A DNA stretch of 6,715 bases from Peptococcaceae bacterium UBA4997 (lineage in GTDB: Bacteria > Bacillota > Dehalobacteriia > UBA4068 > UBA4997): NCBI GenBank assembly GCA_002398485.1, contig DGYV01000035.1, forward strand, positions 8,173 to 14,887, written 5' to 3'. Positions 1 to 6,178 of the stretch are shown here, one piece after another (the stretch's first letter is position 1; every line of letters starts with the position of its first letter). Under the pieces are notes generated by a model that was not told where the DNA came from, did no database searches, and worked only from the letters and a program-made list of their open reading frames with translations. Both the position numbers and the translations under genes were made by a program.

Positions 1-79
1 TTGAAAGCGTAATGATGAAAAATAATTAAAAAGATAAAAATATTTAAATTTTTATTTTGAGTTTAAAATAAAACTAGAC

Positions 80-111
80 AAAAAGAGCCTGCATTAATGC
101 AGGCTCTTTTT
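80..111. terminator. Perfect palindromic bidirectional terminator
   Basis: A 32-base perfect inverted repeat: five A, then a GC-rich stem (GAGCCTGC), the apex ATTAAT, and the mirror image ending in five T. Folded as RNA it is a strong stem followed by U in either direction, as expected of a Rho-independent terminator that works both ways. To its left, bases 1-79 contain only short frames that close at once (stops at 10-12 and 27-29 on +), so a gene ending just at or before the window edge may be what it terminates. On the other side it could end leftward transcripts from the membrane protein gene, with a long 3' tail. Confidence 0.85.
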
Positions 112-588
112 GTGAAATTGGATTAGATTGGTTGAAGTTTTCTAATTAAGAGGTGCTTACAACTAAACACTAAAGCTAAAGCCCTTATACAAAAACATTT
201 TTACTGATATAATAAAAAATTTTAAAGCTTAGCATTTTCAATAAACCGTAAAAACATTTTTATAAAACAAATCATCATACCTGATTAAGCATATCCCCCA
301 TAATATAATACCGAATATACTATCACAACAACGACCGTTTTCACAAACTGTATTTTACAGTTAAACAGCCATTAACATTCGGCATTATCGTTATGCTTAT
401 TCAAGAATAACGATGTAATTACATTGTACCACTTTTAATAAGTTTTTTCAAGTTTTTTGAAAAATTATTCTTTTTCAAAAACAATTTAACTTATTCATAA
501 TCTAAAAATATAAAACTTACAGGTTTTTAAAATTAATAATTAAATCAACAAATATATAATAAAACATAAGTAAAAAACAGGGGCAAAT
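112..588. other. Gene-free AT-rich stretch
   Basis: No reading frame with a credible start, ribosome binding site and length is present on either strand. Visible structure is limited to a 17-base dyad at 346-362 (AACTGTA, three T, TACAGTT), a hairpin at 387-414 with arms ATCGTTAT and ATAACGAT, the 10-base palindrome TGTAATTACA at 414-423, and a low-complexity A/T inverted repeat at 452-482. A possible rightward promoter (CTGATT at 281-286, 17 bases, TATAAT at 304-309) sits before the dyads but leads to no gene. I see no tRNA or known riboswitch pattern. Confidence 0.5.
346..362. promoter_or_regulatory. 17-bp dyad, possible operator
   Basis: AACTGTA and TACAGTT flank three T, giving a perfect inverted repeat with a 3-base centre. 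It lies about 30 bases after the expected transcript start of the weak rightward promoter at 281-309. The form suits a small dimeric repressor site, but no protein can be assigned and the neighbourhood is AT-rich, so chance is possible. Confidence 0.3.
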
Positions 589-1323
589 TTATTTTTGGAT
601 CAATGCTGTCTTTGCTTCGTTAGACCTTGCTTTTTTATTACAGTAAACACTTATAAGCAAAGCAATTAGTGCCATTATTATAAATAGCGCTATCATAGCT
701 CCTGTTGGTTTTTGGTTTATGCAGGCACCCAAAAGAGTTTGAAAAACCAGCCCTGGCAGCCAACCCAAAAGAGAACCTATTAAAAAAACCCAATAATTCA
801 TGCTGGATGCACCTAAAAACATACTTACCAAATCACCGGGCAAACAACCCACAGCTCTTAAAATATAAGCCGTAAACAAGCCGTTATCATTACCCATCTC
901 CGCAACCTTTTCCATTTTGGGATATTTAGCCGTAAGTTTTAATACAGCTTTTTTACCACTATAACGTCCTACAAAATAAGGCACACTTAAGCAAACCGCA
1001 GCCCCCAACACATTAACCATAATAGCTAGTGGCGGGCTGAAAATAATGCCTGCACTAATATACAGAATTATTCTTGGAAAAACTATCGATAAGGATTTGG
1101 CAGCGTATAAAAACATAAGTAAAACGAAAGCCAAAAAATAGTTGGGCGGAACATAGTTTATTATATCTTCAACGGTTATATCGCTGAGATATATAAAATA
1201 AAACACAATCAAACAGCCTGTAATTATAACAGGAGCTATCTTCATAAACTTTTCCAGCTTACTGCCTTTCGCCTCCACGCTTTTACAGCCTTCTTTCTTT
1301 TTAAACAGCAATTGGCAAGCCAC
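589..1323 (-). CDS. TVP38/TMEM64 (DedA-like) family membrane protein
   Basis: An integral membrane protein of the VTT/SNARE-associated (PF09335) superfamily. Members reside in the cytoplasmic membrane, and the related DedA proteins have been tied to lipid-carrier flipping and membrane homeostasis; the role of this one is unknown. Hydrophobic segments lie at about 30-46, 63-73, 85-118, 164-192 and 207-230. Family marks are a Pro-rich re-entrant region with S90-A-G92, then G107-A and G119-R-x-x-G123, and a second half with R156, L161-P-G-D164 and G171-A before a Gly/Pro-rich helix. The annotated start is GTG at 1321-1323 with only a weak, distant AGAAG upstream. ATG at codon 27 (1243-1245) is preceded by GGAAAAG and gives 218 residues starting just before the first membrane helix, so it is a serious alternative start. 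The gene stands alone, read leftward. No catalytic role is claimed. Confidence 0.85.
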   Translation of the reverse strand: MACQLLFKKKEGCKSVEAKGSKLEKFMKIAPVIITGCLIVFYFIYLSDITVEDIINYVPPNYFLAFVLLMFLYAAKSLSIVFPRIILYISAGIIFSPPLAIMVNVLGAAVCLSVPYFVGRYSGKKAVLKLTAKYPKMEKVAEMGNDNGLFTAYILRAVGCLPGDLVSMFLGASSMNYWVFLIGSLLGWLPGLVFQTLLGACINQKPTGAMIALFIIMALIALLISVYCNKKARSNEAKTALIQK

Positions 1324-1368
1324 TTTTTAAAACATATCTTCTATTAATATTATTATATAACTAATATT

Positions 1369-1398
1369 ATTATACAACATTTCTTTGTAAATACCCAA
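1369..1398 (-). promoter_or_regulatory. Candidate promoter for the TVP38-like gene
   Basis: Read leftward: TTGGGT (1393-1398), an 18-base spacer and a consensus TATAAT (1369-1374). The -35 is weak. A 13-base sequence containing this -10 is directly repeated at 1345-1357 and 1362-1374, so a second TATAAT lies 17 bases closer to the gene. Confidence 0.45.
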
Positions 1399-1443
1399 TT
1401 TCAAAACCAAACACTAAAAAACCTGCTTTTTTATAAAAATCTA

Positions 1444-1474
1444 TTGACTATAACGTAACGTTATAGTTTATTAT
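1444..1474 (+). promoter_or_regulatory. MerR-family promoter/operator with 19-bp spacer
   Basis: TTGACT (1444-1449) and TATTAT (1469-1474) are separated by exactly 19 bases. The spacer region carries the perfect palindrome CTATAACGTAACGTTATAG (1448-1466, one base more on each side also pairs). An overlong spacer filled by a dyad is the hallmark of promoters that MerR-type activators untwist. TipAL-type regulators drive their own gene from such a site, and the remnant directly downstream looks like the end of one, so this is probably the old autoregulated promoter. No intact regulator follows, so if it still works it answers to a protein encoded elsewhere. Confidence 0.8.
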
Positions 1475-1571
1475 GTATATTGCAAATGAATGTTTCATCA
1501 AAACTATAGATAAATACGCTAAAGGCTTGGCAAGCTTTATGAGCAAGGCCATTGCTATTTACGGCAAATAA
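1473..1571 (+). pseudogene. Remnant of a TipAL-like MerR regulator (C-terminal TipAS tail)
   Basis: An in-frame stretch of 32 codons and a stop reads MYIANECFIKTIDKY, then GLASFMSKAIAIYGK. By recall this resembles the extreme C-terminus of TipAS antibiotic-recognition domains, which typically end in a pattern like MYV-D-RFT-NIDK...GLA-FM--AI-IY. The rest of the protein, including the MerR DNA-binding domain, is absent: an in-frame TAG lies at 1464-1466, and the first ATG overlaps the promoter -10, so this piece cannot be translated from that promoter as a normal gene. The simplest reading is one internal deletion joining the promoter to the last ~10% of the gene. Its stop codon lies in the left arm of the hairpin element that follows. 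The family match is from memory and not from an alignment. Confidence 0.6.
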
Positions 1572-1704
1572 TAAAACGGCTGGGATTAATTTTAAGAAAA
1601 TTATATGTCATTCTGAACGCAATAAAGAATCTTTAAAATTCTTCTCTACGCTTAGGATGACATTTTCTTCAAAATGCTAAATCCTCAGCCGCTTTTATTA
1701 TTTT
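1566..1704. repeat. Nested long hairpin element (palindromic repeat, MITE-like)
   Basis: The outer arms 1566-1587 and 1680-1703 pair over 22 positions with two single-base bulges (at 1685 and 1692). Inside, 1605-1619 (ATGTCATTCTGAACG) pairs with 1649-1663 with two wobbles and one mismatch, and 1625-1630 pairs with 1638-1643 (AAGAAT and ATTCTT). The core resembles the TGTCATTCTGAGCG...AGAATCT palindrome that recurs between genes in many unrelated bacteria. The arms reach exactly from the end of the TipAS remnant to two bases short of the ThpR stop codon, so the outer stem with its flanking U-rich tracts may also serve as a terminator in both directions. Confidence 0.7.
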
Positions 1705-1705
1705 A

Positions 1706-2473
1706 TTAAAATTTACCTATATATTTAAAACGAGGCACCTGCTTGCCATTATGCTCCATAAGGTTGTTCCACATTTTGGCAGGACGCACCCAAATACCGT
1801 AATCACCATATAATGCTTGATAAACCACCATTGGCTCTTCAGTTTCAGAATGGTTTGCCAAATAAAGCAAACGGTACTCCTTGCCCTTAAAATGACGGTA
1901 ACGCCCCGGTTTGAAAGCATCGTCCAGTTTGACATCGTTTTTTAGTTTTACCGAATAAATTTCATCATAAACCAGCTTACCGCCTATCCTTTTGGATTCC
2001 ATAAGACTAATGGTTTTTATACGTATGGTCATTTTTGGCATTATTTCCGCTTTGGCTTCTTCATTAAATCTATCCGCCATTACAGCTTCCCTGGCTAAAG
2101 TAAGGTGAGGCTTAAACGGCCTTTTATCTATAGGAAAACCTGCGCGGATAAGGCCACCTGACAAATAATCATAAATAGCCATCATTTGCTTACTTTCATC
2201 TATACCAAGCCAGTAAATATCCCCACTGTTACGCGTAAATTTACCCACACCGTTAATGGTAAGGTGAAAAACAGGCGCATCTAAACCATCCATAACTTCT
2301 TTAATGTTATCCACATCCGCTTGCCCTACTTCACCTATAAACACAAGGGTTTGATGAAAATTTTCCCTTTTAGTGAAATTGCCTTTTAGTGCATAAGTCG
2401 CAAGATGTAAATTTGCCTGCTCCAAACAGCTTTTTATACCATCCGAAAAATTAATGGCAATGAAAAGCCTCAT
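1706..2473 (-). CDS. thpR: RNA 2',3'-cyclic phosphodiesterase (ThpR) fused to a DUF1653 domain
   Basis: Residues 1-180 form a 2H phosphoesterase of the ThpR/LigT family, a cytosolic enzyme that opens 2',3'-cyclic phosphates on RNA ends to 2'-phosphates and can join 2'-5' tRNA half-molecules in vitro. Both signature tetrapeptides are intact: H40-Q-T-L43 and H123-L-T-L126, each giving a His and a Thr to the active site. The family start MRLFIAINF is present. Residues ~188-253 are a separate DUF1653 domain (G-R-Y-R-H-F-K-G, then VVYQALYGDYGIWVRP, ending in PRFKY), usually found as a small stand-alone protein of unknown function. Total length of 255 exceeds the ~180 typical of ThpR because of this fusion. 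The start ATG has AGAGGTG eight bases upstream. The gene is monocistronic by spacing. Confidence 0.9.
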   Translation of the reverse strand: MRLFIAINFSDGIKSCLEQANLHLATYALKGNFTKRENFHQTLVFIGEVGQADVDNIKEVMDGLDAPVFHLTINGVGKFTRNSGDIYWLGIDESKQMMAIYDYLSGGLIRAGFPIDKRPFKPHLTLAREAVMADRFNEEAKAEIMPKMTIRIKTISLMESKRIGGKLVYDEIYSVKLKNDVKLDDAFKPGRYRHFKGKEYRLLYLANHSETEEPMVVYQALYGDYGIWVRPAKMWNNLMEHNGKQVPRFKYIGKF

Positions 2474-2512
2474 AAAACCACACCTCTTTTACATTTACCT
2501 ATAATCAAAAAT

Positions 2513-2540
2513 AGTATAACATAAAATTTTTTAATTTAAA
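2513..2540 (-). promoter_or_regulatory. Candidate promoter for the thpR fusion gene
   Basis: Read leftward there is an extended -10, TGTTATACT (2513-2521), and a poor -35-like TTTAAA (2535-2540) at a 16-base spacing. The transcript would start about 35 bases before the ATG and include the AGAGGTG ribosome binding site. The extended TG motif could compensate for the weak -35. Confidence 0.45.
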
Positions 2541-2668
2541 CCTACTTCACACCTATTTATCCGAATAAGCATAAATAATACCCTTCTAAGATAAAATTTA
2601 CACTTGAAATTGGCCTATTTTGAAAGGGAAAGCCTGCTCAAAGCGGGTAAAGTTTGTATTTTTTCTTA

Positions 2669-3484
2669 TTATTTACCTTGAAAGTTAGGGAGTCTTTTTT
2701 CAAAGAAAGCCGTAAAACCTTCCCTGGAATCAGCGCTCATTATCAGCTTTGCCTGAATGATCGCTTCTTCCCGAAGTACCTCGGACAAACTCAAGCCTTT
2801 TGCCCTGTTTAGCAAGGCTTTGCTTTCATAAATTGCCAGGCTGGCCTTATTTGCCAAAGCTTCCACAAATGCTTCAACTTCATTTTTTAAGTTTTCCAAA
2901 CTGTAAACTGCATTTACGAAACCAAGCTGCATAGCCTCTTTAGCTGTTACAGGCCTGCCTGTAAAAATAAGCTCTTTAGCTTTATAAGTGCCTACAGCAT
3001 CCACAAGCAGTTTATGGCCTCCGCAATCAGGCACAAGGCCAACTACGGCAAAGCTTTGAATAAATTTGGCATTATCGGCCGCAAAAATCAAATCACAAGC
3101 CAGGGCTATATTGAATCCCGCTCCTGCGGCCGCCCCATTCACCATTGCTATTACAGGCTTTTTACATTCAGCTATGGCTGCCGTTATGGTGCCTGCCTGC
3201 TCCACAAATACCCTGCTTGAATCCTCATCTGCTAAAGCATTAATAGCTTTAAGGTCGCCTCCCGCGCAAAAAGCCTTGCCCATACCGCTTAAAACTATGA
3301 CTCTCGTTTCAGGATCTGCTTCCAGTTCAGCCAAGACTTCGCTAAAGTTTTCGGCAAGCTCCAAATTTATACCATTCAGAACTTGTGGACGGTTAAGATA
3401 AAGCCAAGCTACCTTATTGACTTTTTCCGCATAAACAGGCTTATCAGCATTGCTGCTAATGCTTGTTTTATTTTCCGTAAGCAT
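2669..3484 (-). CDS. Enoyl-CoA hydratase/isomerase (crotonase) family, PaaG-like
   Basis: A 271-residue soluble acyl-CoA enzyme of the crotonase fold, the usual family length. The CoA thioester oxyanion hole is built from A71-F-C-A-G-G-D77 and from N116-G-A-A-A-G-A-G123, both intact. Where classical hydratases have the first catalytic Glu (QPE), this protein reads Q143-S-F145, and where they have the second it reads G149-L-V-P-D153-C-G-G. A single Asp in GL(I/V)PD-GG with a preceding F-QSF is the pattern of PaaG, whose catalytic Asp isomerises ring-epoxide and enoyl-CoA double bonds. Isomerase activity is therefore likelier than hydration. No other phenylacetate or beta-oxidation gene is in the window, so the substrate is open. 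ATG has AGGGGG six bases upstream. It is divergent from the transporter at 3720. Confidence 0.88.
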   Translation of the reverse strand: MLTENKTSISSNADKPVYAEKVNKVAWLYLNRPQVLNGINLELAENFSEVLAELEADPETRVIVLSGMGKAFCAGGDLKAINALADEDSSRVFVEQAGTITAAIAECKKPVIAMVNGAAAGAGFNIALACDLIFAADNAKFIQSFAVVGLVPDCGGHKLLVDAVGTYKAKELIFTGRPVTAKEAMQLGFVNAVYSLENLKNEVEAFVEALANKASLAIYESKALLNRAKGLSLSEVLREEAIIQAKLIMSADSREGFTAFFEKRLPNFQGK

Positions 3485-3518
3485 GATTTACCCCCTACAA
3501 ATTTTTTTAGATAATTTA

Positions 3519-3547
3519 ATTATAAACCCGCAAAACAAATAGGTAAA
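3519..3547 (-). promoter_or_regulatory. Promoter of the crotonase gene
   Basis: Read leftward: TTTACC (3542-3547), exactly 17 bases, TATAAT (3519-3524). The -35 matches the consensus at four positions and the -10 fully. The expected start is near 3512, leaving a leader of about 28 bases that holds the AGGGGG ribosome binding site. Confidence 0.65.
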
Positions 3548-3617
3548 CCTTATTTGCCAATCCTTTTTTACAAACTTGGTTTTATACTTGAAATTACCTG
3601 AAAAAACCAAATTATTT

Positions 3618-3646
3618 TTGTATTTAATAAATATGTTTGCTATAAT
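3618..3646 (+). promoter_or_regulatory. Promoter of the BASS transporter gene
   Basis: TTGTAT (3618-3623), a 17-base spacer and a perfect TATAAT (3641-3646), preceded by TGC so that the -10 is of the extended type. Transcription should begin near 3653, giving a leader of about 67 bases. It lies back to back with the crotonase promoter, with about 70 bases between the two -35 elements, so one regulator could affect both. Confidence 0.7.
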
Positions 3647-3719
3647 AGGAATAAGCAAATAAGTACCCATAAAATATACTTTTAAAAGCTTTTCACAAGC
3701 ACAGAAAGAAGGTGGAGCG

Positions 3720-4664
3720 ATGAATTTTTTGGCAAAGCTGAGTAAACTTATAATTAGGTTCATGCCCTTTATTATATTGATAGTTGCGGTAATAGCGTTT
3801 TTTGTTCCCCAAAGTTTCTTATGGGCCTCTAACAGGCTGCCACTTTTTGTGGGCATAGTTATGTTCGGTATGGGCATGACCATAAGATTCAACGATTTCA
3901 AAATCGTCTTCAGCCGCCCCAAGGATGTTCTTATAGGTACACTTTTGCAGTTTACTATTATGCCTATTTTGGCATTTGTTTTGGTTAAACTTTTTCAGCT
4001 TCCTCCCGAACTGGCACTTGGCGTTATTTTGGTTGGTGCCTGCCCGGGCGGAACCTCATCCAACGTTATGACCTATGTAGCAAAAGGTGATGTTGCCTTA
4101 TCCGTAGGTATAACCTTGGTTTCTACCCTTCTTGCACCTATTGTTACACCATTTTTAACTTGGATTTTAGCCAATAGCTGGTTTGAGATATCTTTTGGTC
4201 AAATGCTTTTTTCCATAGTACAGGTAGTTATAATACCTATTCTTATGGGCTTATATTTCCAGCACGCTCTCGGCAGATACGCTACTAAAATAGATGACCT
4301 GATTTTACCTATAGTTTCCGTACTGGCTTTAATATTTATAGCGGGCGGAGCAGTTGCTGCTAATGTAGGCAAATTGATGACGGCAGGTATATTGGTGGGT
4401 GCTGTGGTGATTTTGCACAACCTTTTGGGTTATGCTATCGGTTATTTTGCAGCCAAAAAGTTAGGTTTCAACTTAGCCAAACAAAAGGCTTTAGCTATAG
4501 AAGTAGGTATGCAAAATTCCAGCCTTTCAACTTCCCTTGCCATTACCAACTTTACCCTTGAAAATGTTCTGCCAAGCGCTATTTTTAATGTATGGCATAA
4601 TATTTCAGGACCTATACTTGCACATATTTTGTCGCATAAAGAAGAGAAACTGCCAAAGCTATAA
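3720..4664 (+). CDS. Bile acid:sodium symporter (BASS) family transporter
   Basis: A 314-residue polytopic inner-membrane protein with about ten hydrophobic segments (roughly 11-31, 40-56, 70-92, 98-120, 126-150, 161-181, 194-216, 222-245, 261-278, 283-306) in the two inverted five-helix repeats of the family. Signature loops are C108-P-G-G-T-S-S-N115 and E261-V-G-M-Q-N. Set against the crystallised Neisseria ASBT homologue, whose two sodium sites use Q77, S114, N115, S128, T132, E260 and Q264, this protein has Q77, S114, N115, S128, T132, E261 and Q265. Sodium coupling therefore looks intact. Bacterial members move varied organic anions, and the substrate here cannot be read from sequence. 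ATG is preceded by AAGGTGGA. The gene is alone, divergent from the crotonase and convergent with folA. Confidence 0.93.
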   Translation: MNFLAKLSKLIIRFMPFIILIVAVIAFFVPQSFLWASNRLPLFVGIVMFGMGMTIRFNDFKIVFSRPKDVLIGTLLQFTIMPILAFVLVKLFQLPPELALGVILVGACPGGTSSNVMTYVAKGDVALSVGITLVSTLLAPIVTPFLTWILANSWFEISFGQMLFSIVQVVIIPILMGLYFQHALGRYATKIDDLILPIVSVLALIFIAGGAVAANVGKLMTAGILVGAVVILHNLLGYAIGYFAAKKLGFNLAKQKALAIEVGMQNSSLSTSLAITNFTLENVLPSAIFNVWHNISGPILAHILSHKEEKLPKL

Positions 4665-4751
4665 ATTGCCACGTTTTGGCTTTGCCCTCTTTACCATAAG
4701 TTAATAATATAGCAAAATAAGTATATTGGAAAAACACTTTCAAAAACCTAT

Positions 4752-4797
4752 TAAAACAAAGAACGTTCAACATTAATGTTGAACGTTCTTTGTTTTA
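4752..4797. terminator. 46-bp perfect palindrome, bidirectional terminator
   Basis: A perfect inverted repeat with arms AAAACAAAGAACGTTCAACATT-type (4752-4774) and their complement (4775-4797), apex ATTAAT. A long stem closing in A on one side and T on the other suits termination from both the transporter (+) and folA (-). The last three bases, 4795-4797, are the folA TAA stop codon, so the folA coding region ends inside the stem. Confidence 0.9.
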
Positions 4798-5304
4798 TTC
4801 TTGAAATTGTTTTACATTGTTATTGACATATTTATTAAAAGTAAATTCCAATTCATTATGATACTGTACAGAAGAGGTTTCCAGCAACTGCCAGTTTGGC
4901 ATATCATCCACATTATCCAAATATTTATCCGCTTTGGCGGTACTGTTAACTTTAGTTATATAAGCATACTCGCAATAAGGCAAAAGCTGGTTGTATACGG
5001 CGGCGCCGCCTATAATAAAAACATCTTCAATTTTATATTTAGATAAAAGCTCAAAAAATTCCGCCAAGGAATGGCAGATTATAGCACCTTCCACCTGAAA
5101 ATCAGGCTCCGACGAAAGCACTATATTGGTTCGGTTAGGCAAAGGTTTGGAATGGGGCAGCGATTTCAAAGTTAAATCGCCCATTACCACTATTTTACCT
5201 GTAGTCGTGCTTTTAAAAAACTTCATATCAGCGGGGATATGGAACAATAAATCCCCCTGGCAGCCTATGCCCCAATTATTATCCACTGCTACTATCAAAT
5301 TCAT
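4795..5304 (-). CDS. folA: Dihydrofolate reductase
   Basis: Reduces dihydrofolate to tetrahydrofolate in the cytosol using NADPH, restoring the cofactor that ThyA oxidises. The 169 residues fit the family. Visible marks are the N-terminal IVAVDNNWGIG with W11, G17-D-L, the catalytic acid D26 in IPADMKFF (equivalent to E. coli D27), T35, L55-P-N-R58 (the folate-carboxylate Arg) and the cofactor loop I-G-G-A-A-V-Y near residue 98. One oddity: the MGRxT motif reads M41-G-D43-L-T, with Asp where most members have the Arg that contacts the NADPH 2'-phosphate. ATG has AGGGGG seven bases upstream, overlapping the thyA stop. It is the second gene of a thyA-folA operon ending in the palindromic terminator. 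Confidence 0.95.
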   Translation of the reverse strand: MNLIVAVDNNWGIGCQGDLLFHIPADMKFFKSTTTGKIVVMGDLTLKSLPHSKPLPNRTNIVLSSEPDFQVEGAIICHSLAEFFELLSKYKIEDVFIIGGAAVYNQLLPYCEYAYITKVNSTAKADKYLDNVDDMPNWQLLETSSVQYHNELEFTFNKYVNNNVKQFQE

Positions 5305-5311
5305 ATTTTTA

Positions 5312-5318
5312 CCCCCTA
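5312..5318 (-). promoter_or_regulatory. folA ribosome binding site overlapping the thyA stop codon
   Basis: Read leftward the bases are TAGGGGG: TAG (5316-5318) is the thyA stop and AGGGGG is the folA Shine-Dalgarno, seven bases before the folA ATG. A ribosome finishing thyA sits on the folA initiation site, which points to translational coupling of the two genes. Confidence 0.8.
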
Positions 5319-6146
5319 TACGGCAACAGGTATTTTTATTTTGAAGGGATGAAACTGATAATCCTTTAAGGAAACGCTATCACAAGTGAAAGCATAAAAA
5401 TCTTTTATGGTTTTATCTATATATATTTGCGGTGCCGCAAAGGGCTCTCTTGCTATTATTTCCTCCACGATGGGGATATGCCTATCGTAAATGTGGGCAT
5501 CGGCAATAATATGTACCAACTCACCTGCTTCCAAATTGCTTACTTGGGCCAGCATATGCAGTAAAACAGCATACTGACAAACATTCCAGTTGTTGGCAAC
5601 CAGCATATCCTGAGAACGTTGGTTCAAAATAGCGTTCAGCTTGTTGCCCGTAACATTGAAGGTCATACTATAGGCACATGGGTATAGGTTCATAGCATGC
5701 AGATCAGCATGGTTATACATATTGGTAATAATACGACGGCTTTGCGGAGTATGTTTAAGATCATAAAGCATCCTATCCACCTGGTCGAATTCACCCTCTT
5801 TGTATGTATGTTTAACAGCAAGCTGGTAGCCGTAGGCTTTGCCTATACTACCCGATTCATCCGCCCAAGCATCCCAAATATGGCTGTTCAAATCATTAAC
5901 ATTGTGGGACTTTTTTTGCCATATCCACAATAATTCATCAACCACTGCTTTAAAATTGGTTTTACGAATGGTTATTACAGGAAATTCCTCTACCAAGTTA
6001 TAGCGGTTCACTATGCAGAATTTTTTAATGGTATGAGCGGGCGTACCGTCTTCCCACCTTGGGCGCACAGGCAAATCCTTATCCCAAAAGCCTTCACTTA
6101 AAATATCCTTGCAGTTTTGAATAAAAAGCTTATCGGCAAAGCTCAT
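5316..6146 (-). CDS. thyA: Thymidylate synthase
   Basis: Methylates dUMP to dTMP with 5,10-methylene-tetrahydrofolate, which becomes dihydrofolate and feeds the next gene. It acts as a cytosolic homodimer. The 276 residues carry the nucleophile C157 in L-Y-P-C157, the phosphate-binding pair R137-R138, Q176-R-S-x-D180, the dUMP-selecting N188, H218-I-Y220 and the conserved C-terminal PVAV. The sequence belongs to the clostridial-type branch: the N-terminus has RPRWEDGTPAHT in place of the E. coli loop, PCA replaces PCH, and the LGxPFN segment reads V183-A-N-N-W-N188 at the same length, with the Asn kept. ATG is preceded by AGGGGG eight bases upstream. It leads the operon with folA 11 bases downstream. 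A folate analogue-binding fold is complete, so it should be active. Confidence 0.96.
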   Translation of the reverse strand: MSFADKLFIQNCKDILSEGFWDKDLPVRPRWEDGTPAHTIKKFCIVNRYNLVEEFPVITIRKTNFKAVVDELLWIWQKKSHNVNDLNSHIWDAWADESGSIGKAYGYQLAVKHTYKEGEFDQVDRMLYDLKHTPQSRRIITNMYNHADLHAMNLYPCAYSMTFNVTGNKLNAILNQRSQDMLVANNWNVCQYAVLLHMLAQVSNLEAGELVHIIADAHIYDRHIPIVEEIIAREPFAAPQIYIDKTIKDFYAFTCDSVSLKDYQFHPFKIKIPVAV

Positions 6147-6178
6147 GGTACATCCCCCTATTTAAACTAATTAGAATT

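Noticed and set aside
285..372. Short hydrophobic frame on the minus strand (VKTVVVVIVYSVLYYGG) as a small membrane peptide or toxin
   Set aside because: It has only a GTG start candidate with no ribosome binding site, about 20 codons, and no promoter placed for it.
452..482. Inverted repeat GTTTTTTGAAAAA / TTTTTCAAAAAC as a terminator
   Set aside because: It is almost all A and T with a single G-C pair at intervals, in a stretch of A/T tracts, so the pairing is weak and expected by chance.
2633..2647. Small hairpin (CCTGCT, CAA, AGCGGG) as terminator of the crotonase gene
   Set aside because: Six pairs with one wobble, and no solid U-run directly after it when read leftward; too weak to list as a feature.
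3066..3401. 111-codon frame on the plus strand inside the crotonase gene
   Set aside because: Antisense shadow of a clear enzyme gene; Ala/Ser-rich composition follows from the codon pattern of the opposite strand.
3488..3922. 144-codon frame on the minus strand across the crotonase/transporter gap
   Set aside because: It overlaps 200 bases of the well-supported transporter gene in antisense and both divergent promoters; its residues look like low-complexity AT-rich translation with no recognisable domain or ribosome binding site.
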